A stretch of DNA of 64,000 nt from Granulicella rosea (GTDB lineage Bacteria; Acidobacteriota; Terriglobia; Terriglobales; Acidobacteriaceae), in contig NZ_FZOU01000003.1 of assembly GCF_900188085.1 (NCBI RefSeq), positions 310,001 to 374,000 on the forward strand, given 5' to 3'. Shown here in pieces: positions 45,525 to 55,721 of this stretch; the stretch's first letter is position 1; every line of letters starts with the position of its first letter. The notes beneath the pieces are model-generated. The model was not told the origin of the DNA and searched no databases. It saw only the letters and a list, made by a program, of their open reading frames with translations. The position numbers were made by a program, and so were the translations under genes.

Positions 45525-47153
45525 ATGGTTTATCGCCCGTTTCATAGTATTGGCCGGTTTTTGCTGGCTGCATGCGCAGTCAGCCTTGGTGCTGCGAGCC
45601 TGAATGCGCAGACTGCTGCCCCGATGGGGCCTAACCCGTCGCGCGTCGATATCTTCGCCGGTTACTCCTATTTCGGCGCGCACGGCGTGGTCAAGCCGTC
45701 GGGCGTAGCGTACTCCTCGGTCAACGAAGGCGAGATCCTGAGCGGCGCGTACTACTTCAACAAGTATGCCGGTTTCGAGATTGACGGCGCAGCGCACCCG
45801 GACGGCAAGAACGACGCTCTGTTCACGGGTGTCGCAGGTCCGGTATTCCGCGCTCCGATGCAGGGCTTCACCCTCTTCGCGCACGGTCTGGTCGGCGGTG
45901 GGCGTATCGGCGGTCCGAACAGCGAAGGCCCTGTGATCTATCACGAGGCCTACACCTGGGGTCCGGTGATCAAGGCCGGCGGCGGCATGGACTACGATCT
46001 GCCGTTCTTTCACAACCGCTTTTCGCTTCGCCTCTTCCAGGCCGACTATCAATGGATTCACGCGGACTTCGGTCCGTATGAGACCGACGCCATCGGCCAG
46101 TCCGTGGGCGGACGCACGAACATGAGCGGCGTCGTTTTGAGCACGGGTCTCGTCGCTCACTTCGGCCACATCATCCCTCCGCCGCCGGTCACCTACACCT
46201 GCGCGGTTGCGCCGACCACGGTCTTCCCGGGCGACCCCGTCACGGTCACCGGCACCGCGGTCAATCTGAATCCGAAGAAGACGGCGACCTACACCTGGTC
46301 CTCGACCGGCGGCACGGTCTCTGGCTCGTCCAGCGTAGCCAACGTCGACACCAAGGATTTGGCGCCTGGCAGCTACACGGTCAAGGGCCACGTCTCCGAG
46401 GGCGCGAAGATCGGCCAGTTCGCGGACTGCTCCGGCGACTTCACGGTCAAGGCCTTCGAGCCGCCGACCATCGGTTGCTCGGCTAACCCGTCGACCGTCA
46501 ACCCCGGCGACTCCTCGACAATCACCGCAACCGGTGTGAGCCCGCAGAACCGTCCGCTGACCTACAGCTACAGCGCGACTGCCGGCACCGTCAGCGGCTC
46601 CACCAACACGGCGACCCTGTCGACCGCTGGTGCGGCTCCTGGCACCATCACCGTCACCTGCAACGTCGTCGACGACAAGGGCCAGACCGCCACGCAGATG
46701 ACCACGGTGACCGTGGTTGCTCCGCCGAAACCGCCTGCTCCGACGACCAGCAGCCTCTGCTCCGTCAGCTTCGAGCGCGATAAGAAGCGTCCGGCGCGCG
46801 TGGACAACGAGGGCAAGGCCTGCCTCGACGACCTCGCACTGAACCTGCAGCGCACCACCGACTCGAAGCTGGCTGTTGTGGGTAACGGCGCAACCTCCGA
46901 GAAGAAGGCCGCTGCGAAGCTCGCCGCTGAGCGCGCTGTCAACACCAAGGACTACCTGGTTACCGAGAAGGGCATCGATGCTTCGCGCATCCAGGTCTAC
47001 ACCGGCTCCCAGGATGCCAAGACCGTCACCACCACCCTGGTTCCGGCTGGCGCAACCCTCGACAGCACTGGAACGACCCCTGTGGATGAGGCAGCCGTCA
47101 AGCCCCAGCCCCGCAAGGCCATGGCAGCGAAGAAGCACCACCACAAGAAGTAG
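45525..47153 (+). CDS. Outer-membrane beta-barrel / Ig-like / OmpA-like-domain protein
   Basis: This 542-residue protein has a signal peptide (FLLAACAVSLGAASLNAQ). An OmpA-type eight-stranded barrel follows (about 30-215, FAGYSYFGAHG... and GVVLSTGLVAHFG), then two Ig-like tandem repeats (TYTCAVAPTTVFPGDPVTVTGT and IGCSANPSTVNPGDSSTITAT, about 225-400). The C-terminal OmpA-like domain (SVSFERDKKRPARVDNEGKACLDDLAL..., about 415-500) has a Lys/His-rich tail. The C-terminal domain would bind peptidoglycan. Barrel-to-Ig-to-OmpA fusions are typical acidobacterial envelope proteins. A strong terminator follows. Confidence 0.85.
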   Translation: MVYRPFHSIGRFLLAACAVSLGAASLNAQTAAPMGPNPSRVDIFAGYSYFGAHGVVKPSGVAYSSVNEGEILSGAYYFNKYAGFEIDGAAHPDGKNDALFTGVAGPVFRAPMQGFTLFAHGLVGGGRIGGPNSEGPVIYHEAYTWGPVIKAGGGMDYDLPFFHNRFSLRLFQADYQWIHADFGPYETDAIGQSVGGRTNMSGVVLSTGLVAHFGHIIPPPPVTYTCAVAPTTVFPGDPVTVTGTAVNLNPKKTATYTWSSTGGTVSGSSSVANVDTKDLAPGSYTVKGHVSEGAKIGQFADCSGDFTVKAFEPPTIGCSANPSTVNPGDSSTITATGVSPQNRPLTYSYSATAGTVSGSTNTATLSTAGAAPGTITVTCNVVDDKGQTATQMTTVTVVAPPKPPAPTTSSLCSVSFERDKKRPARVDNEGKACLDDLALNLQRTTDSKLAVVGNGATSEKKAAAKLAAERAVNTKDYLVTEKGIDASRIQVYTGSQDAKTVTTTLVPAGATLDSTGTTPVDEAAVKPQPRKAMAAKKHHHKK

Positions 47154-47172
47154 TCGGAACGCAGTAAGCGCC

Positions 47173-47206
47173 AAGGCTGACTGGGCAACAAGCCCAGTCA
47201 GCCTTT
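47173..47206 (+). terminator. Intrinsic terminator after the OmpA-like gene
   Basis: A perfect 14-bp stem (AAGGCTGACTGGGC / GCCCAGTCAGCCTT) with a 5-nt loop, then TTTGTG. It lies 19 nt after the stop. Confidence 0.85.
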
Positions 47207-47310
47207 GTGCTGTAAAACCGGATTTCCCGGTATTCTGGATGTAACGAAGATCTCATCGCCGCCGAAGAGAGCAAGCGGCCTGCGACACAAATTGCGGTAC
47301 GGAATGAGGG

Positions 47311-49353
47311 ATGGACAGGTTGACACTGCGTAATCTTGGGTTGAATGTGGCACGGGCGGCGGCTGTCTTGTTTGCGTTGGCGATTCCTGGAGCGGCGCAT
47401 GCCGTCTCCTGGTTTCCGTTCGGTCCGGATGGTGGCGACGCGCGCTCCTTCGCGGCCGATCCACAGGATCACCAGCACATCTTTCTCGGCACGATCAACG
47501 GTTGGATCTACGAGTCGCACGACTCCGGCGCAAAGTGGATTCGGCTCGCGAATGTCGGCAAACGCGACGATCTTGCGCTCGACAACATCCTCGTCGACCC
47601 CCTGAATCCGAAGCACATCCTGGTCGGCGCATGGGTGCTCGATCATCCCGACGGCGGCCTCTTCGTCAGCAACGACGGCGGCCACACCTGGGAGAATCTG
47701 CCGCAGATGCGCGGTCAGTCGATCCGCTCGATGACGGAGTCGCACTCCGATCCGAAGACCATGTTGGCCGGGACGCTCGAAGGCGTCTACCGCTCGGTCG
47801 ACAGCGGCCGGCACTGGCGCCAGATCAGCCCTGTGGGTTCGAAGGAGCTGCACGAGGTGGAGTCGGTCGCGATCGATACCGCCGATCCCAACACGCTTTA
47901 CGCCGGCACCTGGCATCTGCCGTGGAAGTCGACCGACGGCGGCGAGCACTGGGCGAATATGAAGGAAGGCATCATCGAGGACTCGGATGTCTTCTCGATC
48001 ATCGTCGATCCGGTGACTCCGCAGAACGTTTATCTCAGCGCCTGCTCGGGCATTTATAAGAGCGAGGATCGCGGCGGCCGGTTCGTCAAGGTGCAGGGCA
48101 TTCCGTCGTCCGCGCGACGCACACGTGTGCTGATGCAGGACCCGAGCCATCAGGCGACGGTCTTCGCCGGCACCACCGAGGGACTCTTTCGCTCGGACGA
48201 CTCCGGCAAGAACTGGATTCGGACGACCGGCCCGGAGGTGATCGTCAACGATGTCTACATCGACGAAAAGGATCCGCGCCACGTGCTGCTGGCGACCGAT
48301 CGCGGCGGCGTGCTGGCATCGGACGACGGCGGCGACAGCTTTCGCGCCTCGAACAACGGCTTCTCCGCGCGACAGATTACGACCTTTGCCGCGGACGCGA
48401 AGCACCCGGCAACGGTCTACGTCGGCGTGGTGAACGATAAGGACTGGGGCGGCGTCTTTCAGAGCACCGACGGCGGTCTACGCTGGCAGCAGCAAAGCGT
48501 CGGCCTGCAGGGGCGCGATGTCTTCAGCCTGGTCGAAAGCCACACCGGGACGCTGCTTGCGGGAACCGCGCACGGCATCTTCGTCCTGAAGGAAGGCGTC
48601 TGGACGCGCGTGGATGGCATGCCCGTGGCGAAGAAGGCTCCCGCTGCGAAGCCTGCGGCCAGGAAGACGGCGAAGGGCAAGGCCGTGACCCACCGCGCAC
48701 CTGAACCCCGGGTCATTCCGATCCCCGCGGCGAAGAGCTTCGACCCCAGCGTCAACGCTCTGGCCGCGACGGACATCGGCGTCATCGCCGCGACCAGCGC
48801 GGGTCTGCTGACTAGCGACGACGACGGCGCGAGTTGGGCGACGGCAAAGGGGACGTCGGCTGAACCCTGGCGCTTCGTCGCCGCATCGCACCGCATGGTG
48901 GTTGCCGCGACGCTGCATGGCATGGAGTATTCGGTCGACAGCGGCGCCACCTGGAAGCCCGCGAAGCTGCCCGAAAAACTCACGCAGGTCGCGGCGGTCG
49001 CGGTCGAGACGACGGGCGAGTTGTGGGTCGGCGGTCGCGAGGGCGTCTTCGTCTCAGCCGATGGCGGCGCAAGCTGGAGCGTGCCCGAGAACCTCTTCAT
49101 CAGCGGTGTGAATAGCATCTTCTACGACGGGCAGAACAAGCGCATTCTGTTGACGGCGCTCGGCGCGACGACCATGGCCTTCTCGGTGCAGATGCCGGAG
49201 CGCAAGGTCAGCTTCGTCGATACAGGTTGGAACCTGCGCTTCGTGCGCCCGGTGGGCGATCACCTGGTGGGCGCGACGCTTTTTGACGGTATCGTCGTCC
49301 AGCCGAAGATGGTCGCCTCTCCCATGAATACCGCGCAGACGGCGAGCCGGTAA
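47311..49353 (+). CDS. Secreted BNR/YCF48-like beta-propeller protein
   Basis: This 680-residue protein has a signal peptide (VARAAAVLFALAIPGAAHA) and repeated SxDxGxxW Asp-box motifs: HDSGAKW, NDGGHTW, VDSGRHW, TDGGEHW, DDSGKNW, TDGGLRWQ and later SVDSGATWK, SADGGASW. Such repeats build VPS10/sortilin- or sialidase-like beta-propellers. A Lys/Ala-rich linker (KKAPAAKPAARKTAKGKAV) joins two propeller-like halves at about residues 435-460. No catalytic triad of sialidases is evident. It may bind surface glycans or proteins. Confidence 0.8.
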   Translation: MDRLTLRNLGLNVARAAAVLFALAIPGAAHAVSWFPFGPDGGDARSFAADPQDHQHIFLGTINGWIYESHDSGAKWIRLANVGKRDDLALDNILVDPLNPKHILVGAWVLDHPDGGLFVSNDGGHTWENLPQMRGQSIRSMTESHSDPKTMLAGTLEGVYRSVDSGRHWRQISPVGSKELHEVESVAIDTADPNTLYAGTWHLPWKSTDGGEHWANMKEGIIEDSDVFSIIVDPVTPQNVYLSACSGIYKSEDRGGRFVKVQGIPSSARRTRVLMQDPSHQATVFAGTTEGLFRSDDSGKNWIRTTGPEVIVNDVYIDEKDPRHVLLATDRGGVLASDDGGDSFRASNNGFSARQITTFAADAKHPATVYVGVVNDKDWGGVFQSTDGGLRWQQQSVGLQGRDVFSLVESHTGTLLAGTAHGIFVLKEGVWTRVDGMPVAKKAPAAKPAARKTAKGKAVTHRAPEPRVIPIPAAKSFDPSVNALAATDIGVIAATSAGLLTSDDDGASWATAKGTSAEPWRFVAASHRMVVAATLHGMEYSVDSGATWKPAKLPEKLTQVAAVAVETTGELWVGGREGVFVSADGGASWSVPENLFISGVNSIFYDGQNKRILLTALGATTMAFSVQMPERKVSFVDTGWNLRFVRPVGDHLVGATLFDGIVVQPKMVASPMNTAQTASR

Positions 49354-49383
49354 AGAGGGCGCACGGAGGAATAGAATAGAGCT

Positions 49384-50532
49384 ATGAACAACGCATTGAC
49401 GAGCAAGCCGCGCCACTCCTTCCAGACCGATGATGCCCGGCTGCTGCCGATCGCCGAAAAGGTGCAGGCCGGCGAACGGCTCAGCTTCGAAGACGGCGTA
49501 ACGCTCTATCGCAGCGGCGACATTCTCGCCGTGGGCTGGCTGGCGAACCTCGTCCGTGAGCGCCTGCACGGCGATACGACCTATTTCAACGTGAACCGGC
49601 ACATCAATCCGACCAACGTCTGCGTCGCGTCCTGCCGGCTGTGCGCCTTCGGCCGCAAGAAGGGCGCGGCGGACACCTACACGATGGCGCTCGAAGAGGC
49701 GTGGGAGACCGCGGCTACCGGCCTGACCGAGGCGGTGACGGAGTTCCACATCGTCGGCGGCCTGCACCCGGACCTGCCCTTCGAGTACTTTATGGACCTG
49801 GTCAAGGGGCTGAAGGTCCGCTTTCCAAAGGTCCATGTCAAAGCCTTCACGATGGTCGAGATCGCCTTCCTCGCCAAGCGCGGCAAGATGACGATCCCCG
49901 AGGCGCTGCAGAAGATGAAGGATGCGGGCGTCGATTCGATGCCCGGCGGCGGCGCGGAGATCTTCGCCGACCGCGTGCGGCACATCATCTGCGACCACAA
50001 GATCGACGGCAGCGAGTGGCTCGACACGGCGCGGATGGCGCACCAGATGGGCTTCCGCTCGAACGCGACCATGCTCTACGGCCATGTCGAAAATGAAGAG
50101 GATCGCGTCGACCACCTCGTCAAGCTGCGCGAGGTGCAGGATGAGACCGGCGGCTTCCAGACCTTCATCCCGCTCTCGTTTCACCCGGATCACACCGCGC
50201 TGGCGCATATTCCGAAGTCGACCGGCATGCTCGACATGCGGCAGATCGCGGTCGGCCGCCTGATGCTCGACAATTTCAGCCACATCAAGAGCTACTGGCA
50301 GATGGTCACACCGAAGATGGCGCAGATTTCGTTGCGCTTCGGCGCGGACGACATCGACGGCACCGTGATCGAGGAGAAGATCTACCACGACGCTGGAGCG
50401 ACGACGCCGCAGGGCATGCGCCGCGCCGACCTCGTACGGCTCATCACTGAGGCGGGCCGTGTGCCCTTCGAGCGCGACACGATGTATCGCAAGATCACCC
50501 GCAGCGAGGACACCTTCACGGTCGGCGTCTAG
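49384..50532 (+). CDS. mqnE: Aminofutalosine synthase
   Basis: This 382-residue radical-SAM enzyme joins chorismate-derived enolpyruvyl benzoate and SAM to form 6-amino-6-deoxyfutalosine in the futalosine menaquinone pathway. The [4Fe-4S] cysteines are C80-x3-C84-x2-C87 (NVCVASCRLCAFG). HIVGGLHPDLPFEYF and SMPGGGAEIF are typical of MqnE/MqnC. It lies 31 nt after the BNR-protein gene and is followed 2 nt later by a GNAT gene. Other mqn genes are not in the window. Confidence 0.92.
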   Translation: MNNALTSKPRHSFQTDDARLLPIAEKVQAGERLSFEDGVTLYRSGDILAVGWLANLVRERLHGDTTYFNVNRHINPTNVCVASCRLCAFGRKKGAADTYTMALEEAWETAATGLTEAVTEFHIVGGLHPDLPFEYFMDLVKGLKVRFPKVHVKAFTMVEIAFLAKRGKMTIPEALQKMKDAGVDSMPGGGAEIFADRVRHIICDHKIDGSEWLDTARMAHQMGFRSNATMLYGHVENEEDRVDHLVKLREVQDETGGFQTFIPLSFHPDHTALAHIPKSTGMLDMRQIAVGRLMLDNFSHIKSYWQMVTPKMAQISLRFGADDIDGTVIEEKIYHDAGATTPQGMRRADLVRLITEAGRVPFERDTMYRKITRSEDTFTVGV

Positions 50533-50534
50533 CC

Positions 50535-50975
50535 TTGGTCACGTACCGCGACTATCTTTCCGGCGACGCTACGGCGATGTATGCTCTCGACCGTGTCTGC
50601 TTCGACGCGCGCTTTCGCTTCAGCCTGAGGTCGATGCGGGAGTTCGCCGAGGAACCTGGCGCGATCGTCCGTATCGCCGAGCAGGCCGGCGAAATGGCTG
50701 GCTTCGTCATCGCGCAGCCGGAGCCCGAGGGCGTCTACCTCGTCACGCTGGATGTGGCGCCGGAGCAGCGCCGGCAGGGAATCGCCGGGGCGCTGATCGA
50801 TCATGTGGAGGCCTGCGCCATCGCGCTCGACGCGGATGTTCTGCTGCATGTCTTCACGGAAAACTCCGCCGCTATTGCGTTCTACGAACGTCGCGGATAC
50901 CTCCGTCAAGGCGTCGTTCCGGGGTTCTACGGTCGCGGTTTGCAGGCGTATCTCTACCGTCGCGGGCGGTTGTAA
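50535..50975 (+). CDS. GNAT-family acetyltransferase (RimI-like)
   Basis: This 146-residue protein starts with TTG immediately after mqnE. The acetyl-CoA loop VAPEQRRQGIAGALIDHVE and the C-terminal AIAFYERRGYLRQGVV are characteristic of RimI-type GNATs. The target is unknown. The 2-nt spacing indicates translation coupled to mqnE. Confidence 0.85.
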   Translation: MVTYRDYLSGDATAMYALDRVCFDARFRFSLRSMREFAEEPGAIVRIAEQAGEMAGFVIAQPEPEGVYLVTLDVAPEQRRQGIAGALIDHVEACAIALDADVLLHVFTENSAAIAFYERRGYLRQGVVPGFYGRGLQAYLYRRGRL

Positions 50976-51187
50976 CGCTGCCCCGAGAGAGCCTCGCCGG
51001 TGAAAATTCTCGATTGCCCGCAAACCTCATTCTGAAGCACTTGTAGTTTCTGTCTGGGAACTATTTCCAATTTGTATATCGCTGGGTGTATAACTCTCCC
51101 GGCGTATCCTTGTGGCCGGCGGCGAACAGTCAAGTCAGCCGAGGCGCCGGATCGGATGCCGCTCCACTCGGAGCCAGGAGATTCAAC

Positions 51188-52612
51188 GTGCTGTCTGCTC
51201 TTCGCATCGTCTCACTGCTCGGCGTGTTCTCGCTGGGTTCGTCGCTCGCGGTCGCCCAGGCCACGCCGCCCCGGACATGGGTGGATAAGGACACCGGTCA
51301 CCGCGTCTATCGCCTGTCGGACGAGCCCGGTTCCTCGGGCTTCTATTTCAACGTGAACGCCTACTCGCCCGACAAGAAGCTGATGGTCTATACCGCGCCC
51401 GACGGCATTCACACGCTGGAACTGGCGACGAAGAAGACGCGGTTGCTGGTCGCAAACGCTCCACGTCCCGCGACCGGCGACCGGCCCGGCTTTCGCGGAG
51501 GCGTCCGCACCATCGTCGTTGGCAGCAAGACGAACAGCGTCTTCTTTACGAAGTTCGACCCGGAGACCGAGGCCAATACGGCCTACAAGGCGGATCTGAT
51601 CACGGGTGCGGTGACGAGGCTTGTGGCGTTGCCGCCGCGCGCCAGCATCACCAGCGTGAATGCCGACGAGACGCTCGCCGCCGGCACCTACGACGAGAAC
51701 GAAGAGGACGTGGCGAAGGAGTACGGCGGCAATCGCCCGCTGACCACCCCCGGGGCGCCGAACAACGCGCCGCCGCAGGCCGGCAACCTCGTCCAGCCGG
51801 AGGGGAAGGGCGCGATGATGGAGCGCCGCCTGGCCTCGCGTATTCCGGTCGTGCTGTACACCATCAACCTGAAGACCGGCTCCGTGAAGGAACTGCTGCA
51901 CTCGACCGACTGGATCGGCCACCTGCTCTTCTCTCCCACCGACCCGCAACTGCTGATGTACTGCCACGAAGGCCCGTGGCAGAAGGTCGACCGCATCTGG
52001 ATGATCCACACCGACGGCACGCACAATACGCTCATCCACAAGCGGACGATGCTGATGGAGATCGCCGGGCATGAGTTCTGGGGGCTCGACGGACGGACTA
52101 TCTGGTACGACTGGCAGTACCCCAAAGGCGAAGACTTCTTCCTCGCCGGCTACAACCTGGAGACGCACCGTCGCACGGCGTACCACATGCAGCGCAACGA
52201 GTGGTCCATCCACTTCAACCTGACGCACGACCTCAGCCTCTTCACCGGCGACGGCGGGGATCCCGGCCAGGTAGCCAAGGCGCCCGACGGCGAGTGGATC
52301 GAGCTCTTCCGCCCGCGCGAGATCCGGGGCGAAGGCGCGCTCGACGATCCGAACTTCTGGCAGCCCGGCGTCTTCGAGTCCGAGCATCTGGTCAACATGG
52401 CGCACCACAACTACAAGCTGGAGCCCAACGTCCGCTTCACCCCGGACAAGAGCATGGTGATCTTCACCAGCAATATGTTCGGCGCGAGCTACGTGATCGG
52501 CGTCGATGTGGCGAAGGCGATGGATGCGAAGCCGGACGAAGTCGTATCGACGCCCGAGCTGGCGTCGCGGTTCAATCCGTCGAAGCCGACGCCCACGCCG
52601 AACGACAAGTAA
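51188..52612 (+). CDS. Secreted oligogalacturonate lyase (PL22)
   Basis: This 474-residue protein starts at GTG, set by AGGAG 7 nt upstream, and has a signal peptide (RIVSLLGVFSLGSSLAVAQ). The seven-bladed propeller of PL22 is suggested by DTGHRVYRLSDEPGSSGFYF, HLLFSPTDPQLLMYCHEGPW (Mn-binding-type His), and EHLVNMAHHNYKLEPNVRF with further metal His. PL22 enzymes cleave oligogalacturonides to unsaturated monomers. Classical Ogl is cytoplasmic; this copy carries a signal peptide. It lies about 210 bp after the GNAT gene. Confidence 0.85.
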   Translation: MLSALRIVSLLGVFSLGSSLAVAQATPPRTWVDKDTGHRVYRLSDEPGSSGFYFNVNAYSPDKKLMVYTAPDGIHTLELATKKTRLLVANAPRPATGDRPGFRGGVRTIVVGSKTNSVFFTKFDPETEANTAYKADLITGAVTRLVALPPRASITSVNADETLAAGTYDENEEDVAKEYGGNRPLTTPGAPNNAPPQAGNLVQPEGKGAMMERRLASRIPVVLYTINLKTGSVKELLHSTDWIGHLLFSPTDPQLLMYCHEGPWQKVDRIWMIHTDGTHNTLIHKRTMLMEIAGHEFWGLDGRTIWYDWQYPKGEDFFLAGYNLETHRRTAYHMQRNEWSIHFNLTHDLSLFTGDGGDPGQVAKAPDGEWIELFRPREIRGEGALDDPNFWQPGVFESEHLVNMAHHNYKLEPNVRFTPDKSMVIFTSNMFGASYVIGVDVAKAMDAKPDEVVSTPELASRFNPSKPTPTPNDK

Positions 52613-52690
52613 GGTGGTGGCGAGGGGGGATACGTGCATAGTATCTACCTCGCCACCCCTATCCACCGCAAAGCTCCGTAAAATCGTAGG

Positions 52691-53983
52691 ATGGACAAGT
52701 TTGTAGTACGCGGCGGCAACCCCCTTCTCGGCACGATCAAGGTCTCCGGAGCGAAGAACTCAGCGCTCCCTTGCATGGCGGCGGCGATTCTGACCGAGGA
52801 CGAGGTCATCCTCGAAAACATCCCCCAGGTGCGCGACATCGAGACTGAGCGCAAGCTGCTCGAGTCCATGGGCGCCGAGGTGGAACTGGGCTACGGTCGC
52901 GCGCAGCACCGCACGCACATTCAGTGCGCCATTCTGTCCGATCCGGTCGCCAAGTACGAGATTGTAAAGACGATGCGCGCCAGCTCGCTCGTCCTGGGGC
53001 CGCTGATCGCACGCACTGGCATCGCCCGCGTCGCCATGCCTGGCGGATGCGCCATCGGCGGTCGTCCGATCGATCTGCACATCAAAGGCCTCGAAGCCAT
53101 GGGCGCGAAGATCACCCAGGACCACGGCTACCTCGAGGCCCGCACCGACCGCCTGAAGGGCGCGCACATCGTCTTCGACAAGATCACCGTCACCGGCACC
53201 GAAGACCTGCTGATGGCGGCCGTGCTTGCCGACGGCGAGACGCTCTTCGAGAATTGCGCACGCGAGCCCGAGGTTACCGACCTCGCCGCTCTGCTGACCG
53301 CCATGGGCGCGAAGATCGAAGGCGCCGGCACCTCGACCATCCGGGTGCAGGGCGTCGCGAAGCTGCACGGCGCGCGCCACCGCATCAACCCCGACCGCAT
53401 CGAGGCCGGAACCTTTCTGATCGCGGGCGCCATCACGGGCGGCGACCTGAACGTGGACTGCTGCGACCCGAGCCATCTCGGCTCGCTGCTCTCGAAGCTG
53501 GAGCAGTGCGGCGTGCGGCTGGACGTCGGCAAGGATGCAATTCGCGTGCGCTCCGAAGGCGCCGCGAGCGGCCAGTTGAAGGCCGTCAACATCTCCACCG
53601 AGGAGTACCCCGGCTTTCCAACCGATATGCAGGCGCAGTTCATGGCGCTGGCCACGCAGGCCGACGGAGCCAGCACCATCACCGAAAACATCTTCGAAAA
53701 CCGGTTCATGCACGTGCAGGAGCTGAACCGCATGGGCGCGAACATCACCGTGCAGGGCCGCACCGCAACTGTGCGCGGGCGCACGCCGCTCGAGTCCGCC
53801 GCTGTGATGTGCTCGGACCTGCGCGCCAGCGCCTCGCTGGTGCTGGCCGCGCTCGTCGCCGATGGCGAGAGCATCCTCGACCGCGTCTACCACATGGACC
53901 GCGGCTACGAGCGCATCGAAGAGAAGCTGCGCGGAGTGGGCGCGCAGATTCGCCGCATGGGCGACGTCTTCGGCAAAAAATAG
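52691..53983 (+). CDS. murA: UDP-N-acetylglucosamine 1-carboxyvinyltransferase
   Basis: This 430-residue enzyme transfers enolpyruvate from PEP to UDP-GlcNAc, the first committed peptidoglycan step. The N-terminal [14 protein letters not shown] (Lys22, Asn23), the PEP-attacking Cys120 in [11 protein letters not shown], and [10 protein letters not shown] and the conserved Arg near the C-terminus are present. The Cys would confer fosfomycin sensitivity. Length and motifs are standard. Confidence 0.95.
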   Translation: MDKFVVRGGNPLLGTIKVSGAKNSALPCMAAAILTEDEVILENIPQVRDIETERKLLESMGAEVELGYGRAQHRTHIQCAILSDPVAKYEIVKTMRASSLVLGPLIARTGIARVAMPGGCAIGGRPIDLHIKGLEAMGAKITQDHGYLEARTDRLKGAHIVFDKITVTGTEDLLMAAVLADGETLFENCAREPEVTDLAALLTAMGAKIEGAGTSTIRVQGVAKLHGARHRINPDRIEAGTFLIAGAITGGDLNVDCCDPSHLGSLLSKLEQCGVRLDVGKDAIRVRSEGAASGQLKAVNISTEEYPGFPTDMQAQFMALATQADGASTITENIFENRFMHVQELNRMGANITVQGRTATVRGRTPLESAAVMCSDLRASASLVLAALVADGESILDRVYHMDRGYERIEEKLRGVGAQIRRMGDVFGKK

Positions 53984-54033
53984 CTGACTTGCGCTGCAGG
54001 CGGGAGCATACTGAGTTCAGAGGTGTATCGATC

Positions 54034-54552
54034 ATGGCGGCTGCAGTCACGCTCATCTCCATCGACGAGTACCTCAAGACGCCCTATCATCCCGACTGTG
54101 AATTTGTTGACGGACAGCTTGAGGAGCGTAACGTGGGCGAGTACGAACACAGCCGTCTACAGTCTCTTCTGACGATCTGGTTTGGGAACCGAGAGTCCGA
54201 GTGGCACGTTCGGGTTGTGACAGAACTTCGGACGCGCGTCTCCGACATGCGAGTACGAGTACCAGACGTATGCCTTATCCGAGCAAGTGCTCCGCGTGAG
54301 CGAGTCACGCTCACACCACCCTTGCTCTGCGTAGAAATCTTATCTCCTGAAGACCGTCTGCCTCGCGCGGCTAAAGTGATGGAAGACTATGCCCGCATGG
54401 GAGTCGAGAATCTCTGGATTCTCGATCCTATCGAACGGGTGGCCTATGTCTATAAGAGCGATGGGGAGCTGCGACTGACCAGCGACCGCCTTAGCATTCC
54501 TGGAACTCCTATCTACGTCGACCTGCCGGCGCTCTTCGCCAATCTCGACTAA
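54034..54552 (+). CDS. Uma2-family (DUF820) restriction-endonuclease-fold protein
   Basis: This 172-residue protein of the PD-(D/E)xK-like Uma2 family has the hallmark ISIDEYLKTPYHPDCEFVDGQLEE at the N-terminus, ERNVGEYEHSRLQSLL, and the nuclease core VPDVCLIRASAP and PPLLCVEILSPEDRL (Glu in VEILSP) followed by DYARMGVENLWILDP. The family is abundant in cyanobacteria and acidobacteria; its function is not established. It follows murA by 50 nt on the same strand. Confidence 0.85.
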   Translation: MAAAVTLISIDEYLKTPYHPDCEFVDGQLEERNVGEYEHSRLQSLLTIWFGNRESEWHVRVVTELRTRVSDMRVRVPDVCLIRASAPRERVTLTPPLLCVEILSPEDRLPRAAKVMEDYARMGVENLWILDPIERVAYVYKSDGELRLTSDRLSIPGTPIYVDLPALFANLD

Positions 54553-54589
54553 CGCAGATTCCTGATGGCTATGCCGAGCCACAAAGGCT

Positions 54590-54620
54590 CGTCATCTCGA
54601 CCGGAGCGCAGTGAAGGGGA
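54590..54620. repeat. REP-like repeat, partial copy
   Basis: CGTCATCTCGACCGGAGCGC then AGTGAAGGGGATC matches the inverted form of the dispersed element (TCATCCTGAACGCAGTGAAG at 30702). It lies directly beside the stop of the acyltransferase gene, between convergent genes. Confidence 0.55.
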
Positions 54621-55721
54621 TCAGCGCCCGTGCCCCAGCATCCGGTCGCGCGTCTGGATGCTGGTCCGCTCGACCAGGAAGTAGAAGACGACGCCGATCC
54701 CCAGCGTCGCAGCGAGGATCAACCCGGTCCTCGCCGCGCCACGCGCCATATGCTCGCCCAGAGCCATGCGGATGGGCTGGTCGAAGGTCGTGTGCGTCAG
54801 GTAGATGCTGTAGGCGCAGAGCGCGAGGCCCTGAATGGCCTTGTATGCAAAGCGGCCAAGGGCTCCGGCAGGAGTCCAGCGCAGGTCGTAAAGTACGCGC
54901 AGCCACGCCGCATAGCCCACAGCCAGCAGCGTGAAGACGAAGACGTTCACCTGCGGACTGCGTTTCCACACCGGCAGAACGATCAGCAGCAGGGGAATGA
55001 GCGGCAGCAGCGCCAGCGCCACGGGCTTCAGCCGGTCGAACTGCTGGCGGCGCTCGACGAAGAGATAGGCCAGCCAAAGTCCCTCGACCATGCCCTCGCA
55101 GTGCAGGTGGCTCATCCAGAACCAGAATGGCGGGAGCGCGCCCGTGGCGCTCAGCGTGAGGATCCGCAGCGCCAACGGGACGAAAAAGGCTACGGGAAGC
55201 GTCCAGCGAAAGGCCTCGCGCCCCAGCGTGCGTTCGACGGCGTAGGCCAGCAGCGGTAGGAGCAGGTAGAAGTGCTCCTCGACGCATAGGCTCCAGCTTG
55301 GTCCGAAGGCGGGCACCCCGAAGTAGTTCTGGAGGAAGAAGAGGTAGTGCCAGTCGAGCGGCGCCTGCTGCGGCGCAACCGTCGCCCGGACGGCGGCGTA
55401 CACCGCCAGCGCAACCAGATACGGCGGCAGAGTCCGCCACCAGCGCGCTCGCCAGAAGCCGAGCAGGCTGAAGTGCGTCGCCGCATCCTTACGCGAAGAG
55501 CGAAAGTAAATGCGACCGATCAAAAATCCCGAGAGGACGAAGAAGAGGTCGACGCCCGTGCCGAACTCGCCAACGAACGGCTTGCCTTCGAGTCCGACGC
55601 CATGCGCCAGGAAGACCATCGAGATCGCCGTCGCACGCAGCACGTCCAGCCCGATATTGCGCCGGCTGGCTGCGACCGCATGCTGACCTGTCTGTTCGAG
55701 TACGACGGCCCGCGAGGCCAT
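54621..55721 (-). CDS. Acyltransferase-3 family membrane protein
   Basis: This 366-residue protein has about ten helices and the acyltransferase-3 (OafA/YrhL) N-terminal signature RNIGLDVLRATAISMVFLAHG (Arg and His), with FVLSGFLIGRIYFRS and the SLCVEEHFYLLLPLL motif. These enzymes O-acetylate surface glycans or modify lipids. ATG at 55721 has GGGAG 6 nt upstream. It is next to the island-bearing tRNA-Gln, outside the island. Confidence 0.88.
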   Translation of the reverse strand: MASRAVVLEQTGQHAVAASRRNIGLDVLRATAISMVFLAHGVGLEGKPFVGEFGTGVDLFFVLSGFLIGRIYFRSSRKDAATHFSLLGFWRARWWRTLPPYLVALAVYAAVRATVAPQQAPLDWHYLFFLQNYFGVPAFGPSWSLCVEEHFYLLLPLLAYAVERTLGREAFRWTLPVAFFVPLALRILTLSATGALPPFWFWMSHLHCEGMVEGLWLAYLFVERRQQFDRLKPVALALLPLIPLLLIVLPVWKRSPQVNVFVFTLLAVGYAAWLRVLYDLRWTPAGALGRFAYKAIQGLALCAYSIYLTHTTFDQPIRMALGEHMARGAARTGLILAATLGIGVVFYFLVERTSIQTRDRMLGHGR

